Source: Pseudomonas azotoformans | Lineage (GTDB): Bacteria; Pseudomonadota; Gammaproteobacteria; Pseudomonadales; Pseudomonadaceae | DNA: 64,000 nucleotides | Assembly (NCBI RefSeq): GCF_001579805.1 | Contig: NZ_CP014546.1 | Span: 5,766,001 to 5,830,000, forward strand | Reading direction: 5' to 3' | Shown: positions 1-7,569 of the stretch, one piece after another | Position numbering within the stretch: position 1 is the stretch's first letter | Layout: each line of letters starts with the position of its first letter | Notes under the pieces: model-generated | What the model was told of the DNA's origin: nothing | The model's input: the letters and a program-made list of their open reading frames with translations, nothing else | Databases searched by the model: none | Position numbers and translations under genes: made by a program

Positions 1-570
1 ACCTTGTATGTCGAGGGTGAGCCGGGGTTTTATTACCTCGCGTTGCATGATCAGCAAAGCGTAGCGGTGCTGAGCACGCAGGATCGCCAGGACGCGCTCA
101 AGGGCATGTACCCCATCACGCGTGACCACACGGGCGACGTACGTTTGCTCGGTGCGGGCAGCGCACTGGAAGACGTGCTGCACGCCGCACGATTATTGAA
201 GCAGGACTGGGACATCACTGCGCAGGTCTGGAGCAGCCCCAGTTACACACGACTGGCGCGCGAGGCTGCAGTAGCTGAACGCTGGAATCGGCTGCACCCT
301 ACAGCGCCCAAGCGCAGTTGCCATTTACGTGAATGCCTGGCCGCAAATGCAGCGCCGGTGATTGCTGTCACGGGGTATCCGCAGGCGATTGTCGATCAAT
401 TAGCGGGGTATGTGGATGCGCGGTTTGTGCCGCTGGGAGCGGGGTCAGTGCAAGCGGCGGCACCGAGTCGGTATTGGATCGTGGTCATGGCGCTGCGGGC
501 ATTGGCGGATGAGGGGCGTATTGCTCTTCAGCAGGTGGAAACAGCGATGGCCCGGTACCCACTCCAATGA
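1..570 (+). CDS. Pyruvate dehydrogenase E1 family protein (AceE/MdeB-like), 5' truncated by window edge
   Basis: This is the C-terminal 189 residues of a homodimeric 2-oxoacid (pyruvate-type) dehydrogenase E1; the reading frame is open from base 1, so the gene begins to the left. It aligns along its length with the C-terminus of the complete homologue at 1250-3910: YVE near the start, KGMY, the LLGAGSALEDVL segment, AERWNRLHP and the final ALRALADEGRIA block. Such E1 subunits use thiamine diphosphate to decarboxylate a 2-oxoacid and pass the acyl group to an E2. The C-terminal motif that reads LGTDGFGQSDTR in the neighbour is LGAGSVQAAAPSR here, so this copy is diverged. Two tandem E1 genes with a regulator recall the mde (methionine/2-oxobutyrate) region of P. 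putida, but no methionine gamma-lyase is visible in the window, so the substrate is open. Confidence 0.8.
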   Translation, partial: TLYVEGEPGFYYLALHDQQSVAVLSTQDRQDALKGMYPITRDHTGDVRLLGAGSALEDVLHAARLLKQDWDITAQVWSSPSYTRLAREAAVAERWNRLHPTAPKRSCHLRECLAANAAPVIAVTGYPQAIVDQLAGYVDARFVPLGAGSVQAAAPSRYWIVVMALRALADEGRIALQQVETAMARYPLQ

Positions 571-587
571 ACTGGAACGCCGCCAAC

Positions 588-615
588 TGTGGGAGCTGGC
601 TTGCCCGCTCCCACA
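588..615. repeat. REP-type palindrome
   Basis: A perfect 9-bp stem (TGTGGGAGC / GCTCCCACA) encloses TGGCTTGCCC. The core is the reverse complement of the GCAAGCCAGCTCCCACA elements at 45001-45080, so one REP family occurs at both sites. It lies in the short gap between the convergent ends of the E1 fragment and the MarR gene, the usual place for REPs, and may form a terminator-like hairpin in RNA from either strand. Confidence 0.75.
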
Positions 616-633
616 TTCGATCTGCACTGAGTT

Positions 634-1104
634 TCAGGTTTTGCGCCGGCTGCGGGTCTGCCCCCCGGCCTCCATCGCCAGCCCTGCCGTGCGCTCCAAT
701 GCATCCGCAAATCCCTGGCGCTGCTCCGGCTCGATCTGCGACAGAAACAACTCATCCACCGTGCTTTCGTAGATCTTCCACATCTTTTTACGCAACACCC
801 GGCCGGCGTCGGTGATCAAGGCAAACGCCGCGCGACCGTCGCCATCGGAGCGCGAGCGCACGACCAGTCCGTCCTTTTCCAAGCGATCAACCAGGCGCGT
901 GAGGTTATAGCGCTCAATGGCCAGCACATCAGCCAGTTCGTGCATACGGCGGGTGCCGTCGGGGCCGCTTTCCAAGCCCCACAGCGCGTCATACCAAGCA
1001 TACGGCGGCAGGTCCGCCTCGGCCAGGCGCCGCTCGATTTCACGGATGACCGTCCTGTGGGCCCTGACAAAACGGAACCATACATCCGGTTCTTTCGACG
1101 ACAT
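634..1104 (-). CDS. MarR family transcriptional regulator
   Basis: A 156-residue winged-helix regulator of the MarR family, taken from MSSKEPDVWF; an in-frame start 24 bases further upstream (MKSPGWCW) is less natural. The DNA-binding part is visible around MHELADVLAIERYNLTRLVDRLEKDGLVVRSRSDGDGRAAFALITDAGR: helix-turn-helix, then the basic beta-wing. MarR proteins bind palindromes as dimers and usually release DNA on binding a small ligand. The gene is divergent from the E1 gene at 1250 and convergent with the E1 fragment ending at 570. The intervening 145 bp carry a near-perfect palindrome (1171-1190), so it probably controls the 1250 gene and itself. The ligand is unknown. Family call firm; target inferred. 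Confidence 0.85.
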   Translation of the reverse strand: MSSKEPDVWFRFVRAHRTVIREIERRLAEADLPPYAWYDALWGLESGPDGTRRMHELADVLAIERYNLTRLVDRLEKDGLVVRSRSDGDGRAAFALITDAGRVLRKKMWKIYESTVDELFLSQIEPEQRQGFADALERTAGLAMEAGGQTRSRRKT

Positions 1105-1170
1105 CCAACACCATCCGGGAGATTTCAAGAAGGTTGCAATAGTAGCTCATCCCGCGCTAGATTCGGTCAT

Positions 1171-1190
1171 GTAGTTGCAATTGCAATTAC
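1171..1190. promoter_or_regulatory. Palindromic operator candidate for the MarR regulator
   Basis: GTAGTTGCAATTGCAATTAC is symmetric apart from one base pair, with a perfect inner 12-mer TTGCAATTGCAA. A further half-site-like GTTGCAATAGTAG lies at 1134-1146. The palindrome sits between the divergent MarR and E1 starts, 60 bp before the E1 ATG, in AT-rich sequence expected to hold promoters. Size and symmetry fit MarR operators. Function is inferred. Confidence 0.6.
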
Positions 1191-1249
1191 TTTTTCGGCA
1201 CTCCCATAAGGAGCCCGCCACTTGAAACCCGCCTACCCTGGAGCCTCAC

Positions 1250-3910
1250 ATGACCCCGAACAACGCAGTCAGACGCGACGACGATCCACAGGAAACACGC
1301 GAGTGGCTGGAGTCCATCGAATCGGTGCTGTCCACCGAAGGTCGCCCGCGCGCCCACTACCTGATCGATCAGTTGCTGGATTTCGATGTGGCGCGGCATG
1401 GCGACTTCTACGGGCGGGTCACCACGCCCTACGTCAATACCATCCCGTTGGACCGCCAACTGCCCTACCCTGGCAACCTGGCCATTGAGCGTCGCACCAA
1501 CGCGTTTATCCGCTGGAACGCCATGGCAATGGTGCTGCGAGCAGGCAAGCACTCAGGTGTGGGTGGGCACATCGCAACCTATGCGTCAGCGGCCGTGCTG
1601 TATGACGTAGGCTTCGACCACTTTTTCCGTGGGCGTACCGATACCTTTGATGGCGACCTGGTGTACATCCAGGGCCACTCCTCCCCTGGCATCTACGGCC
1701 GCGCCTACCTGGAGGGCCGCATCAGCGAAGCACAACTCGACAATTTTCGACGTGAGGCCGGTGGCGAGGGCATTTCATCCTATCCGCACCCACGGCTGAT
1801 GCCTGACTTCTGGCAGTTCCCCACCGTGTCCATGGGACTCGGCCCGATCACTGCCGCTTACCAGGCGCGCTTTATGCGTTATCTGGAATTGCGTGGCCTC
1901 AAGCAACATCAGGGCCGCAAGGTCTGGGCCTTCCTCGGCGATGGCGAAATGGACCAGCCGGAATCCCTGGCCGCCATTTCCCTGGCCGGGCGTGAGAAAC
2001 TCGATAACCTGATCTTTGTGGTCAACTGCAACCTGCAACGCCTGGACGGCCCGGTGCGCGGCAATGCCAAGGTGATCCAGGAATTCGAAAGCCTGTACCG
2101 CGCCGCCGGCTGGAACGTGATCAAAGTGATCTGGGGCGGTGGCTGGGACGTGCTGCTGGAAAGAGACCAGAGCGGGCTGCTGCGCCAACGCATGATGGAA
2201 TGCGTGGACGGCGACTATCAGAACTACAAATCACAGAACGGCGCCTACGTTCGCGAACATTTCTTCGGCAAATATCCGGAGCTGCTGGCGTTGGTTGCAG
2301 ACATGTCTGACGACGATATCTGGAAACTCTCACGGGGCGGACATGACCCGGACAAGGTCTACAACGCCTATGCCGCTGCCGTGCGCCACAGTGGCCGACC
2401 TACGGTGATCCTGGCGAAGACCGTCAAGGGGTTTGGCATGGGCGAAGCCGGCGAAGGCCAGAACATCAACCACCAACTCAAGAAAATGGGCGCCGACGCT
2501 ATAAGAGCCTTCCGCGACCGCTTCGCCCTCGAAGTGGCCGACGACCAACTCGCCGACATCCCTTACATCAAACCCGCCGCCGACAGCGAAGAAGCCCGCT
2601 ACTTCGTTGCACGTCGCCAGGCGCTCGGCGGTTATGTACCGGCGCGGCACAGTGCGGTCGAATCGTTGCAAATCCCTGAATTGAGCGCGTTCGCCACCCA
2701 GCTCAAAGACACGGGCGAGCGCGCGATTTCGACCACCATGGCCTTCGTGCGCATCCTCGGCACCCTGCTCAAAGACCCGCACCTGGGCAAGCTGATCGTG
2801 CCCATCGTGCCGGATGAATCGCGCACCTTCGGCATGGAGAGCCTGTTCCGTCAGATCGGTATCCATTCCGCCGTCGGCCAGCTCTATACCCCACAGGACG
2901 CAGGACAACTGAGCTACTACAAGGAAAGCAAGGACGGACAGATCATGCAGGAAGGCCTGAATGAATCCGGCGCCATTTCCTCTTGGATCGCAGCGAGTAC
3001 GTCCTACAGCAACCACGGCCTGATGACGGTGCCGTTCTATATTTTCTATTCGATGTTCGGGTTCCAGCGGGTCGGAGACCTCGCCTGGGCGGCCGGCGAT
3101 GCGCGGGCCCGCGGTTTCCTGTTAGGGGCCACGGCCGGCCGCACCACGTTGATGGGCGAAGGCTTGCAGCATGACGATGGGCACAGCCATATCCTGTCGT
3201 CGGTGATTCCGTGCTGTGTGTCCTACGACCCGACGTTTGCCTACGAGCTGGCGGTGATCATTCGCGAAGGCATGCGGCGGATGTATGTCGAACAAGAGGA
3301 CATTTACTACTACATCACCCTGCTCAACGAAAACTACCCGCACCCGGCGATGCCTGATGGCGTGGAAGATGGAATTCTCAAGGGTATGTATAGGCTGGGT
3401 GCCAGCAAGCAGGCGCAAGTCCAACTGATGGGCAGCGGCTCAATCCTGAGGGAGGTCATGGCGGCGGCTGAACTGCTGGAGAAAGACTTCGGCGTACGCA
3501 GCGATGTGTGGAGCGTGACCAGCCTCACCGAATTGCGCCGTGACGGGCATGAGGCCGAGCGCTGGAACCTGCTGCACCCAGAGTGCGAGCCAAGGGTGAG
3601 TTACGTGGAGCAATGCCTGGTCGGGCACATGGGGCCGGTGGTGGTGGCGACGGACTATGTAAAGCTGTTCGCCGATCAGATCCGCCCCTTCGTACCCGGT
3701 CGACGTTTTGTGGCGCTGGGCACCGACGGCTTCGGGCAATCGGATACCCGCGAAAACCTACGCGCACTCTTCGAAGTGGACCGGCACTTCATCGTACTGG
3801 CCGCCTTGAAGGCATTGGCGGACGACGGCGTGATCGCGCGTGAAAAAGTCAGTGAAGCCATCAGCCGCTACGGGATCAACGTCGACAAAACGAACCCCGT
3901 AGCAGTCTGA
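1250..3910 (+). CDS. Pyruvate dehydrogenase E1 component, homodimeric type (AceE paralogue)
   Basis: At 886 residues this is full length for the homodimeric AceE family. The ThDP/Mg signature is intact: GDGEMDQPES from about residue 230, followed some 30 residues later by NCNLQRLDGPV. GHSSPGIYGRAYLEGR and the ENYPHPAMP and LGTDGFGQSDTR segments are also conserved. It should decarboxylate pyruvate or a close 2-oxoacid such as 2-oxobutyrate and acylate the lipoyl group of an E2. No E2 or E3 gene is adjacent, so this is probably an accessory paralogue of the housekeeping aceEF complex. ATG at 1250 is supported by GGAG at 1240. The neighbouring MarR gene and palindrome suggest ligand-controlled expression. 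The gene ends one base from the convergent lipoprotein gene. Confidence 0.9.
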   Translation: MTPNNAVRRDDDPQETREWLESIESVLSTEGRPRAHYLIDQLLDFDVARHGDFYGRVTTPYVNTIPLDRQLPYPGNLAIERRTNAFIRWNAMAMVLRAGKHSGVGGHIATYASAAVLYDVGFDHFFRGRTDTFDGDLVYIQGHSSPGIYGRAYLEGRISEAQLDNFRREAGGEGISSYPHPRLMPDFWQFPTVSMGLGPITAAYQARFMRYLELRGLKQHQGRKVWAFLGDGEMDQPESLAAISLAGREKLDNLIFVVNCNLQRLDGPVRGNAKVIQEFESLYRAAGWNVIKVIWGGGWDVLLERDQSGLLRQRMMECVDGDYQNYKSQNGAYVREHFFGKYPELLALVADMSDDDIWKLSRGGHDPDKVYNAYAAAVRHSGRPTVILAKTVKGFGMGEAGEGQNINHQLKKMGADAIRAFRDRFALEVADDQLADIPYIKPAADSEEARYFVARRQALGGYVPARHSAVESLQIPELSAFATQLKDTGERAISTTMAFVRILGTLLKDPHLGKLIVPIVPDESRTFGMESLFRQIGIHSAVGQLYTPQDAGQLSYYKESKDGQIMQEGLNESGAISSWIAASTSYSNHGLMTVPFYIFYSMFGFQRVGDLAWAAGDARARGFLLGATAGRTTLMGEGLQHDDGHSHILSSVIPCCVSYDPTFAYELAVIIREGMRRMYVEQEDIYYYITLLNENYPHPAMPDGVEDGILKGMYRLGASKQAQVQLMGSGSILREVMAAAELLEKDFGVRSDVWSVTSLTELRRDGHEAERWNLLHPECEPRVSYVEQCLVGHMGPVVVATDYVKLFADQIRPFVPGRRFVALGTDGFGQSDTRENLRALFEVDRHFIVLAALKALADDGVIAREKVSEAISRYGINVDKTNPVAV

Positions 3911-3911
3911 T

Positions 3912-4685
3912 TTACTGCGCAGGCGTCGGCAGGGGCGGAATCGCTTCTGTCGGCGGTGGCAGGTCCGGGTTGCTGGTGGCCGGTGCAGGCTCGGCTTGCG
4001 GCGCAATCGGCGCAGCTTCGACGGGTGGCGCTACCGGCTGTGAAACGGCGGGTTCTTCCTTCGCAGGCTCGACCTTCTCGGCGGCGGGTGCGGCTTTAGG
4101 TTCCGGCACGCCGAGCTCAGCCTTGGGCTTCTCGGGAATGTTCTCGGCCTTCTTCACCTCTTGCGGCAGGAACACGTCCACCAGCGCGAAGTAACGCTCG
4201 TAGAACTTCGGCGCGGACACCGTCTCGCTGGCCACCTTCACCATCGAGTCATCGGTGGAGCCGATCGGCATCGACACCGAACCCAGCACGCCCACCCCCA
4301 GGCTTGCGGAGTTGTTGACCTTCTTCAGCGCATAGCGATCCTGAAGGGCGTTGGCAAACATCGTCGAATGGTTGGTGCCTTTGCCATCATCGGCACACAC
4401 CACGTTGAAGCTGATCTGCAGATGGGTCTCGCCGGTCTGCTGGAAGCTCTTGTTGCCCACCACCAGTTTCGGATCGCTGCTGGTGATGATGTAGCCCTGG
4501 CTCAGCAAGGCACGCCGCGCGGCTTCGCACGCTGCAACGTCAGTGACCGGGTAATCCCGGGAAAACGTACCGGAGTCGTCGAAATTCTCATGTTCATAAA
4601 TGGCGGTCTTGGGTGACGAGCAGCCCGCGGCGCCCGCCAGCACCAGCGCCAGCCCGAGGCTACGCAAGTGAAATGATGTCGACAT
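3912..4685 (-). CDS. DUF2242-type lipoprotein with Pro/Ala/Glu-rich tail
   Basis: A 257-residue lipoprotein: basic N-terminus, hydrophobic stretch LGLALVLAGAAG and lipobox cysteine at residue 22 (AAGC). The folded part (about 30-170) contains YEHENFDDSGTFSRDYPV, ACEAARRALLSQGY and VVGNKSFQ, which I recognise as the DUF2242 family of uncharacterised proteobacterial lipoproteins. The last 80 residues are low-complexity, rich in Pro, Ala and Glu, ending in PPPTEAIPPLPTPAQ, probably an extended periplasmic or cell-wall-spanning tail. Residue +2 after the Cys is Ser, which favours outer-membrane sorting. Convergent with the E1 gene, whose stop is one base away. No biochemical role is known to me. 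Confidence 0.8.
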   Translation of the reverse strand: MSTSFHLRSLGLALVLAGAAGCSSPKTAIYEHENFDDSGTFSRDYPVTDVAACEAARRALLSQGYIITSSDPKLVVGNKSFQQTGETHLQISFNVVCADDGKGTNHSTMFANALQDRYALKKVNNSASLGVGVLGSVSMPIGSTDDSMVKVASETVSAPKFYERYFALVDVFLPQEVKKAENIPEKPKAELGVPEPKAAPAAEKVEPAKEEPAVSQPVAPPVEAAPIAPQAEPAPATSNPDLPPPTEAIPPLPTPAQ

Positions 4686-4774
4686 TGAAAATCCTGAGGA
4701 AAACGGTCCGGGCGGTATTGTGCAACAGAACGCTGCCTTGGCGCGCGCATTCCTGTCGGTAAAACGTCACAGCC

Positions 4775-5674
4775 TTACGCGACGCCGCCCGTAGGAAACA
4801 GCCCGGCACACATATGATCAATAAACACGCGCAGTTTGGCCGAGGCATGGCGACTTGATGGCCATAACATCCAGAAGCTCCCCCGGTGCTCCAGATAATC
4901 ATCCAGCACCCGCTGCAGACGTCCTTCGTTCACCGCCTGATTGACCATGTAGTCCGGCAGACAGGCGATACCCAGGCCTTCGTGCACCACGTGGTTGAGG
5001 GATTCGATCGTGGTGCTTACCAGCGGGGCGCGCAAAACGGGATCCGAGGTGCCGGGGTCAAGTCGCAGCGGCCAGTGCTCCAGTTTGCCGGTCGCGCAAA
5101 ACTTGTGGCGCAGGCAGGCATGCTCGCTCAACTGTTGCGGCTGCTGCGGTGTACCGTGCTGGCGAAAATACCCTGGTGTTCCCACCAGCACCAGTTGGTA
5201 ATGCCCCAGGTGGCGGGCCATCAAGCGCGAATCTTCTGGCTTGCCGGTGCGAATCACCGCGTCGAACCCTTCCTCGATCACATCCACCATGCGGTCGGAA
5301 AAATCCACATCCAGTTCGATGTCCGGGTAGGCGCGCATGAAGTCGCTGATCACCGGCATCAACAGGCCACGCACTTGCGGCACGCTGATCCGCAACTTGC
5401 CGCGCGGTGTGGCACTGGCTTCGGTCAGCTCCCGTTCGGCGGCCTCGACCTCAGCCAGGATGCGCCGCGAGCGCTCAAGGAACAGCGCACCTTCGCTGGT
5501 CAAGGTGATGCTGCGAGTGCTGCGGTGAAACAACCGCACGCCTAGGCGCTCTTCCATCCGCGCGATGCTTTTGCCGATGGCTGAAGACGATACGCCCAGC
5601 ACACGCCCGGCAGCGGTGAAGCTGCGGGTCTCCGCCACCTGCACGAAAACGGAAAGGCTGCCCAGGCTGTCCAT
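4775..5674 (-). CDS. LysR family transcriptional regulator
   Basis: A 299-residue LysR protein. The N-terminal helix-turn-helix is clear (FVQVAETRSFTAAGRVLGVSSSAIGKSIARMEERLGVRLFHRSTRSITLTSEG), followed by a linker helix and the periplasmic-binding-like effector domain (GKLRISVPQVRGLLMPVISDFMRAYPDIELDVDFSDR). It belongs to the common subgroup that regulates a divergent target. The MFS exporter starts 120 bp away on the other strand, so that gene is the likely target. The intergenic region contains no clear T-N11-A motif that I would defend. The 5' end is well placed, since MDSLGSLSVFVQVAE is a standard LysR beginning. Effector unknown. Confidence 0.9.
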   Translation of the reverse strand: MDSLGSLSVFVQVAETRSFTAAGRVLGVSSSAIGKSIARMEERLGVRLFHRSTRSITLTSEGALFLERSRRILAEVEAAERELTEASATPRGKLRISVPQVRGLLMPVISDFMRAYPDIELDVDFSDRMVDVIEEGFDAVIRTGKPEDSRLMARHLGHYQLVLVGTPGYFRQHGTPQQPQQLSEHACLRHKFCATGKLEHWPLRLDPGTSDPVLRAPLVSTTIESLNHVVHEGLGIACLPDYMVNQAVNEGRLQRVLDDYLEHRGSFWMLWPSSRHASAKLRVFIDHMCAGLFPTGGVA

Positions 5675-5793
5675 GAAAAAATCCTCGATGATTGCGGACG
5701 TTGAAGTCCGATAAGTTCGGAACCTTAGCCTGTTTTTCCGCCGACCACAGCCCCCTACCCTGCTTGCTTGCCCTTTTGCATGGATAGAGCACG

Positions 5794-6999
5794 ATGACCT
5801 CCCTTACCGATTCCCCCATGAAAGTCCAGCGGGACACGCTGCCATTGGGTGGTTTGCTGGCCTTGGCCAGTGCCGGTTTTATCACCATCCTCACCGAAGC
5901 CATGCCCGCCGGTCTCTTGCCACAAATGGGCGAAGGCTTGGACGTGTCACCCGCACTGGTTGGCCAATTGGTCACGCTGTACGCCCTCGGATCACTGCTG
6001 GCGGCCATCCCCCTGACGCTGTTGACCCGAGGCTTGCGACGCCGCCCTCTGCTGCTTATCGCGATTGGCGGCTTTGCTTTGGTCAACAGCGTGACCGCCC
6101 TTTCCAGCCACTACGGGCTGACCCTCGTCGCACGCTTCTTCGCCGGCGTGTTTGCCGGGCTGCTGTGGGCACTTCTGGCGGGTTATGCCAGCCGGATGGT
6201 GGCACCTCATCTGCAAGGCCGCGCGATTGCGGTGGCCATGCTTGGGGCACCGTTGGCGCTGTCATTGGGCGTGCCCGCCGGCACCTTTCTGGGCGCCGTG
6301 GTCGGCTGGCGGCTGAGCTTTGCGATCATGACCGGGCTGACATTGGTGCTCTTGGTATGGGCGCGTTGGCAACTGCCGGATTTCGCTGGCGAACCGGCTG
6401 GAAAACGCCTGGGCCTGCATCAAGTGCTGGCCTTGCCGGGGATTCGTCCGGTGCTGTGGGTGACCTTGACCTACGTGTTGGCCCACAACGTTCTGTACAC
6501 CTATATCGCTCCGCTGCTGGTGCCAGCCGGCATTGCTGCGGATATCGACCGAGTGCTGTTGGTGTTCGGCCTCGCCGCTTTGTTGAGCATCTGGCTGGCC
6601 GGCGTGCTGATTGATCGATGGCTGCGCGCACTGCTGCTGATCAGTTGCGCACTGTTTGGCGTGATTGCCTTGGCACTGGCCTTCTGGATGAACGTGCCCG
6701 CGGTCATCTATCTCGCCGTCGCGTTGTGGGGCCTGGCGTTCGGCGGGCTGCCTGCATTGCTGCAAACAGCGCTAGCCAAATCAGCGGGTGAGTCGGCGGA
6801 CGCCGCCCAGTCGATGCTGGTGACCGTGTGGAACCTCGGGATAGCAGGTGGTGGGCTGGCGGGCGGTGTATTGCTTCAGGGCTGGGGCGTCACCGCGTTT
6901 CCATGGGCAATTGTGCTACTGATGCTACTGGCGCTGATCGGGGCCTCACAGGTTGCGTCCCAACAACTGGCCCGGCCATCCCTCCAGCTCGAACGTTGA
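5794..6999 (+). CDS. MFS transporter (arabinose/drug efflux-like, DHA1 type)
   Basis: A 401-residue inner-membrane protein with about 12 hydrophobic segments. The opening GGLLALASAGFITILTEAMPAGLLPQMGEGLDVSPALVGQLVTLYALGSLLAAIPL is typical of the YdhP/AraJ group of proton-driven exporters (TM1, then TM2 leading to the motif A region LTRGLRRRPLL). The likely job is export of a sugar, drug or metabolite; the substrate cannot be read from sequence. It is divergent from the LysR regulator at 4775-5674, a classic regulator-exporter pair. Its last 54 bp overlap the 3' end of the convergent GNAT gene in another frame; both frames carry family sequence there. Start: MTSLTDSP, with MKVQRDTLP at 5821 as a downstream alternative. 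Confidence 0.88.
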   Translation: MTSLTDSPMKVQRDTLPLGGLLALASAGFITILTEAMPAGLLPQMGEGLDVSPALVGQLVTLYALGSLLAAIPLTLLTRGLRRRPLLLIAIGGFALVNSVTALSSHYGLTLVARFFAGVFAGLLWALLAGYASRMVAPHLQGRAIAVAMLGAPLALSLGVPAGTFLGAVVGWRLSFAIMTGLTLVLLVWARWQLPDFAGEPAGKRLGLHQVLALPGIRPVLWVTLTYVLAHNVLYTYIAPLLVPAGIAADIDRVLLVFGLAALLSIWLAGVLIDRWLRALLLISCALFGVIALALAFWMNVPAVIYLAVALWGLAFGGLPALLQTALAKSAGESADAAQSMLVTVWNLGIAGGGLAGGVLLQGWGVTAFPWAIVLLMLLALIGASQVASQQLARPSLQLER

Positions 7000-7470
7000 G
7001 AGACGCTGATACCCGCACGTTTCATAAAACCGCACAAGCTCCCCGGTGCCACCGGCATAGCAGTCCACTCGCAGGCGCCTCGCTCCAGCAGCACGGGCTT
7101 GGTCGTCGGCGAAGGCCAGCAGCCGTCGACCCAGCCCACGGGCACGCACGTCACGCGCGGCGATCAGCAATCGCACATAGACTTCCGGCTCGCAGGCTGC
7201 CGGCACGTAAGGCATCGACTCACCCAGCACCAGTGCCGCCAGGATAAGCCCGTCTGGCGCCTCGACTACCCAAGCACCCGGCAACGCGCAGGCCTGCGTG
7301 ACTTGCTCGACTCGGCGTGGCAGTGCCGACCAGGGCTCAGTGCCCCATTGAGCAGTATTGCCCCTACTCACGAACCAGGCGATCACACCATCAAACACCT
7401 GCAACACAGCCGGGACATCCGCTGCACTCGCGCGACGGATCACCCACGCTTCTACTCCTTGAATGGACAC
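6946..7470 (-). CDS. GNAT family N-acetyltransferase
   Basis: A 174-residue acetyltransferase of the GNAT fold. The acetyl-CoA-binding motif A is visible as VYVRLLIAARDVRARGLGRRLLAFADDQAR (R-x-x-G-x-G/A region, about residues 93-122), preceded by LILAALVLGESMPY and followed by RLRVDCYAGGTGELVRFYETCGYQRL, the usual motif B with its FYE-x-x-GY element. It would transfer acetyl from acetyl-CoA to an amine on an unknown substrate. The gene is convergent with, and overlaps by 54 bp, the MFS exporter, and stands alone on this strand. The bidirectional terminator at 7521-7556 separates its upstream side from ppiD. Confidence 0.85.
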   Translation of the reverse strand: MSIQGVEAWVIRRASAADVPAVLQVFDGVIAWFVSRGNTAQWGTEPWSALPRRVEQVTQACALPGAWVVEAPDGLILAALVLGESMPYVPAACEPEVYVRLLIAARDVRARGLGRRLLAFADDQARAAGARRLRVDCYAGGTGELVRFYETCGYQRLSTFELEGWPGQLLGRNL

Positions 7471-7520
7471 GCTTGAAACTCCCTGGCTGGCGTTAACGAG
7501 CGACCAGTCTAGCGCACATG

Positions 7521-7556
7521 AAAAAGCCCCCGGTCTTTTCAGGCCGGGGGCTTTTT
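7521..7556. terminator. Bidirectional rho-independent terminator
   Basis: A 13-bp stem AAAAAGCCCCCGG / CCGGGGGCTTTTT with a 10-nt loop, A-tract on one side and T-tract on the other. It lies 14 bp beyond the ppiD stop, so in the minus sense it ends ppiD transcription. Confidence 0.9.
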
Positions 7557-7569
7557 GTTCAAACCGACA

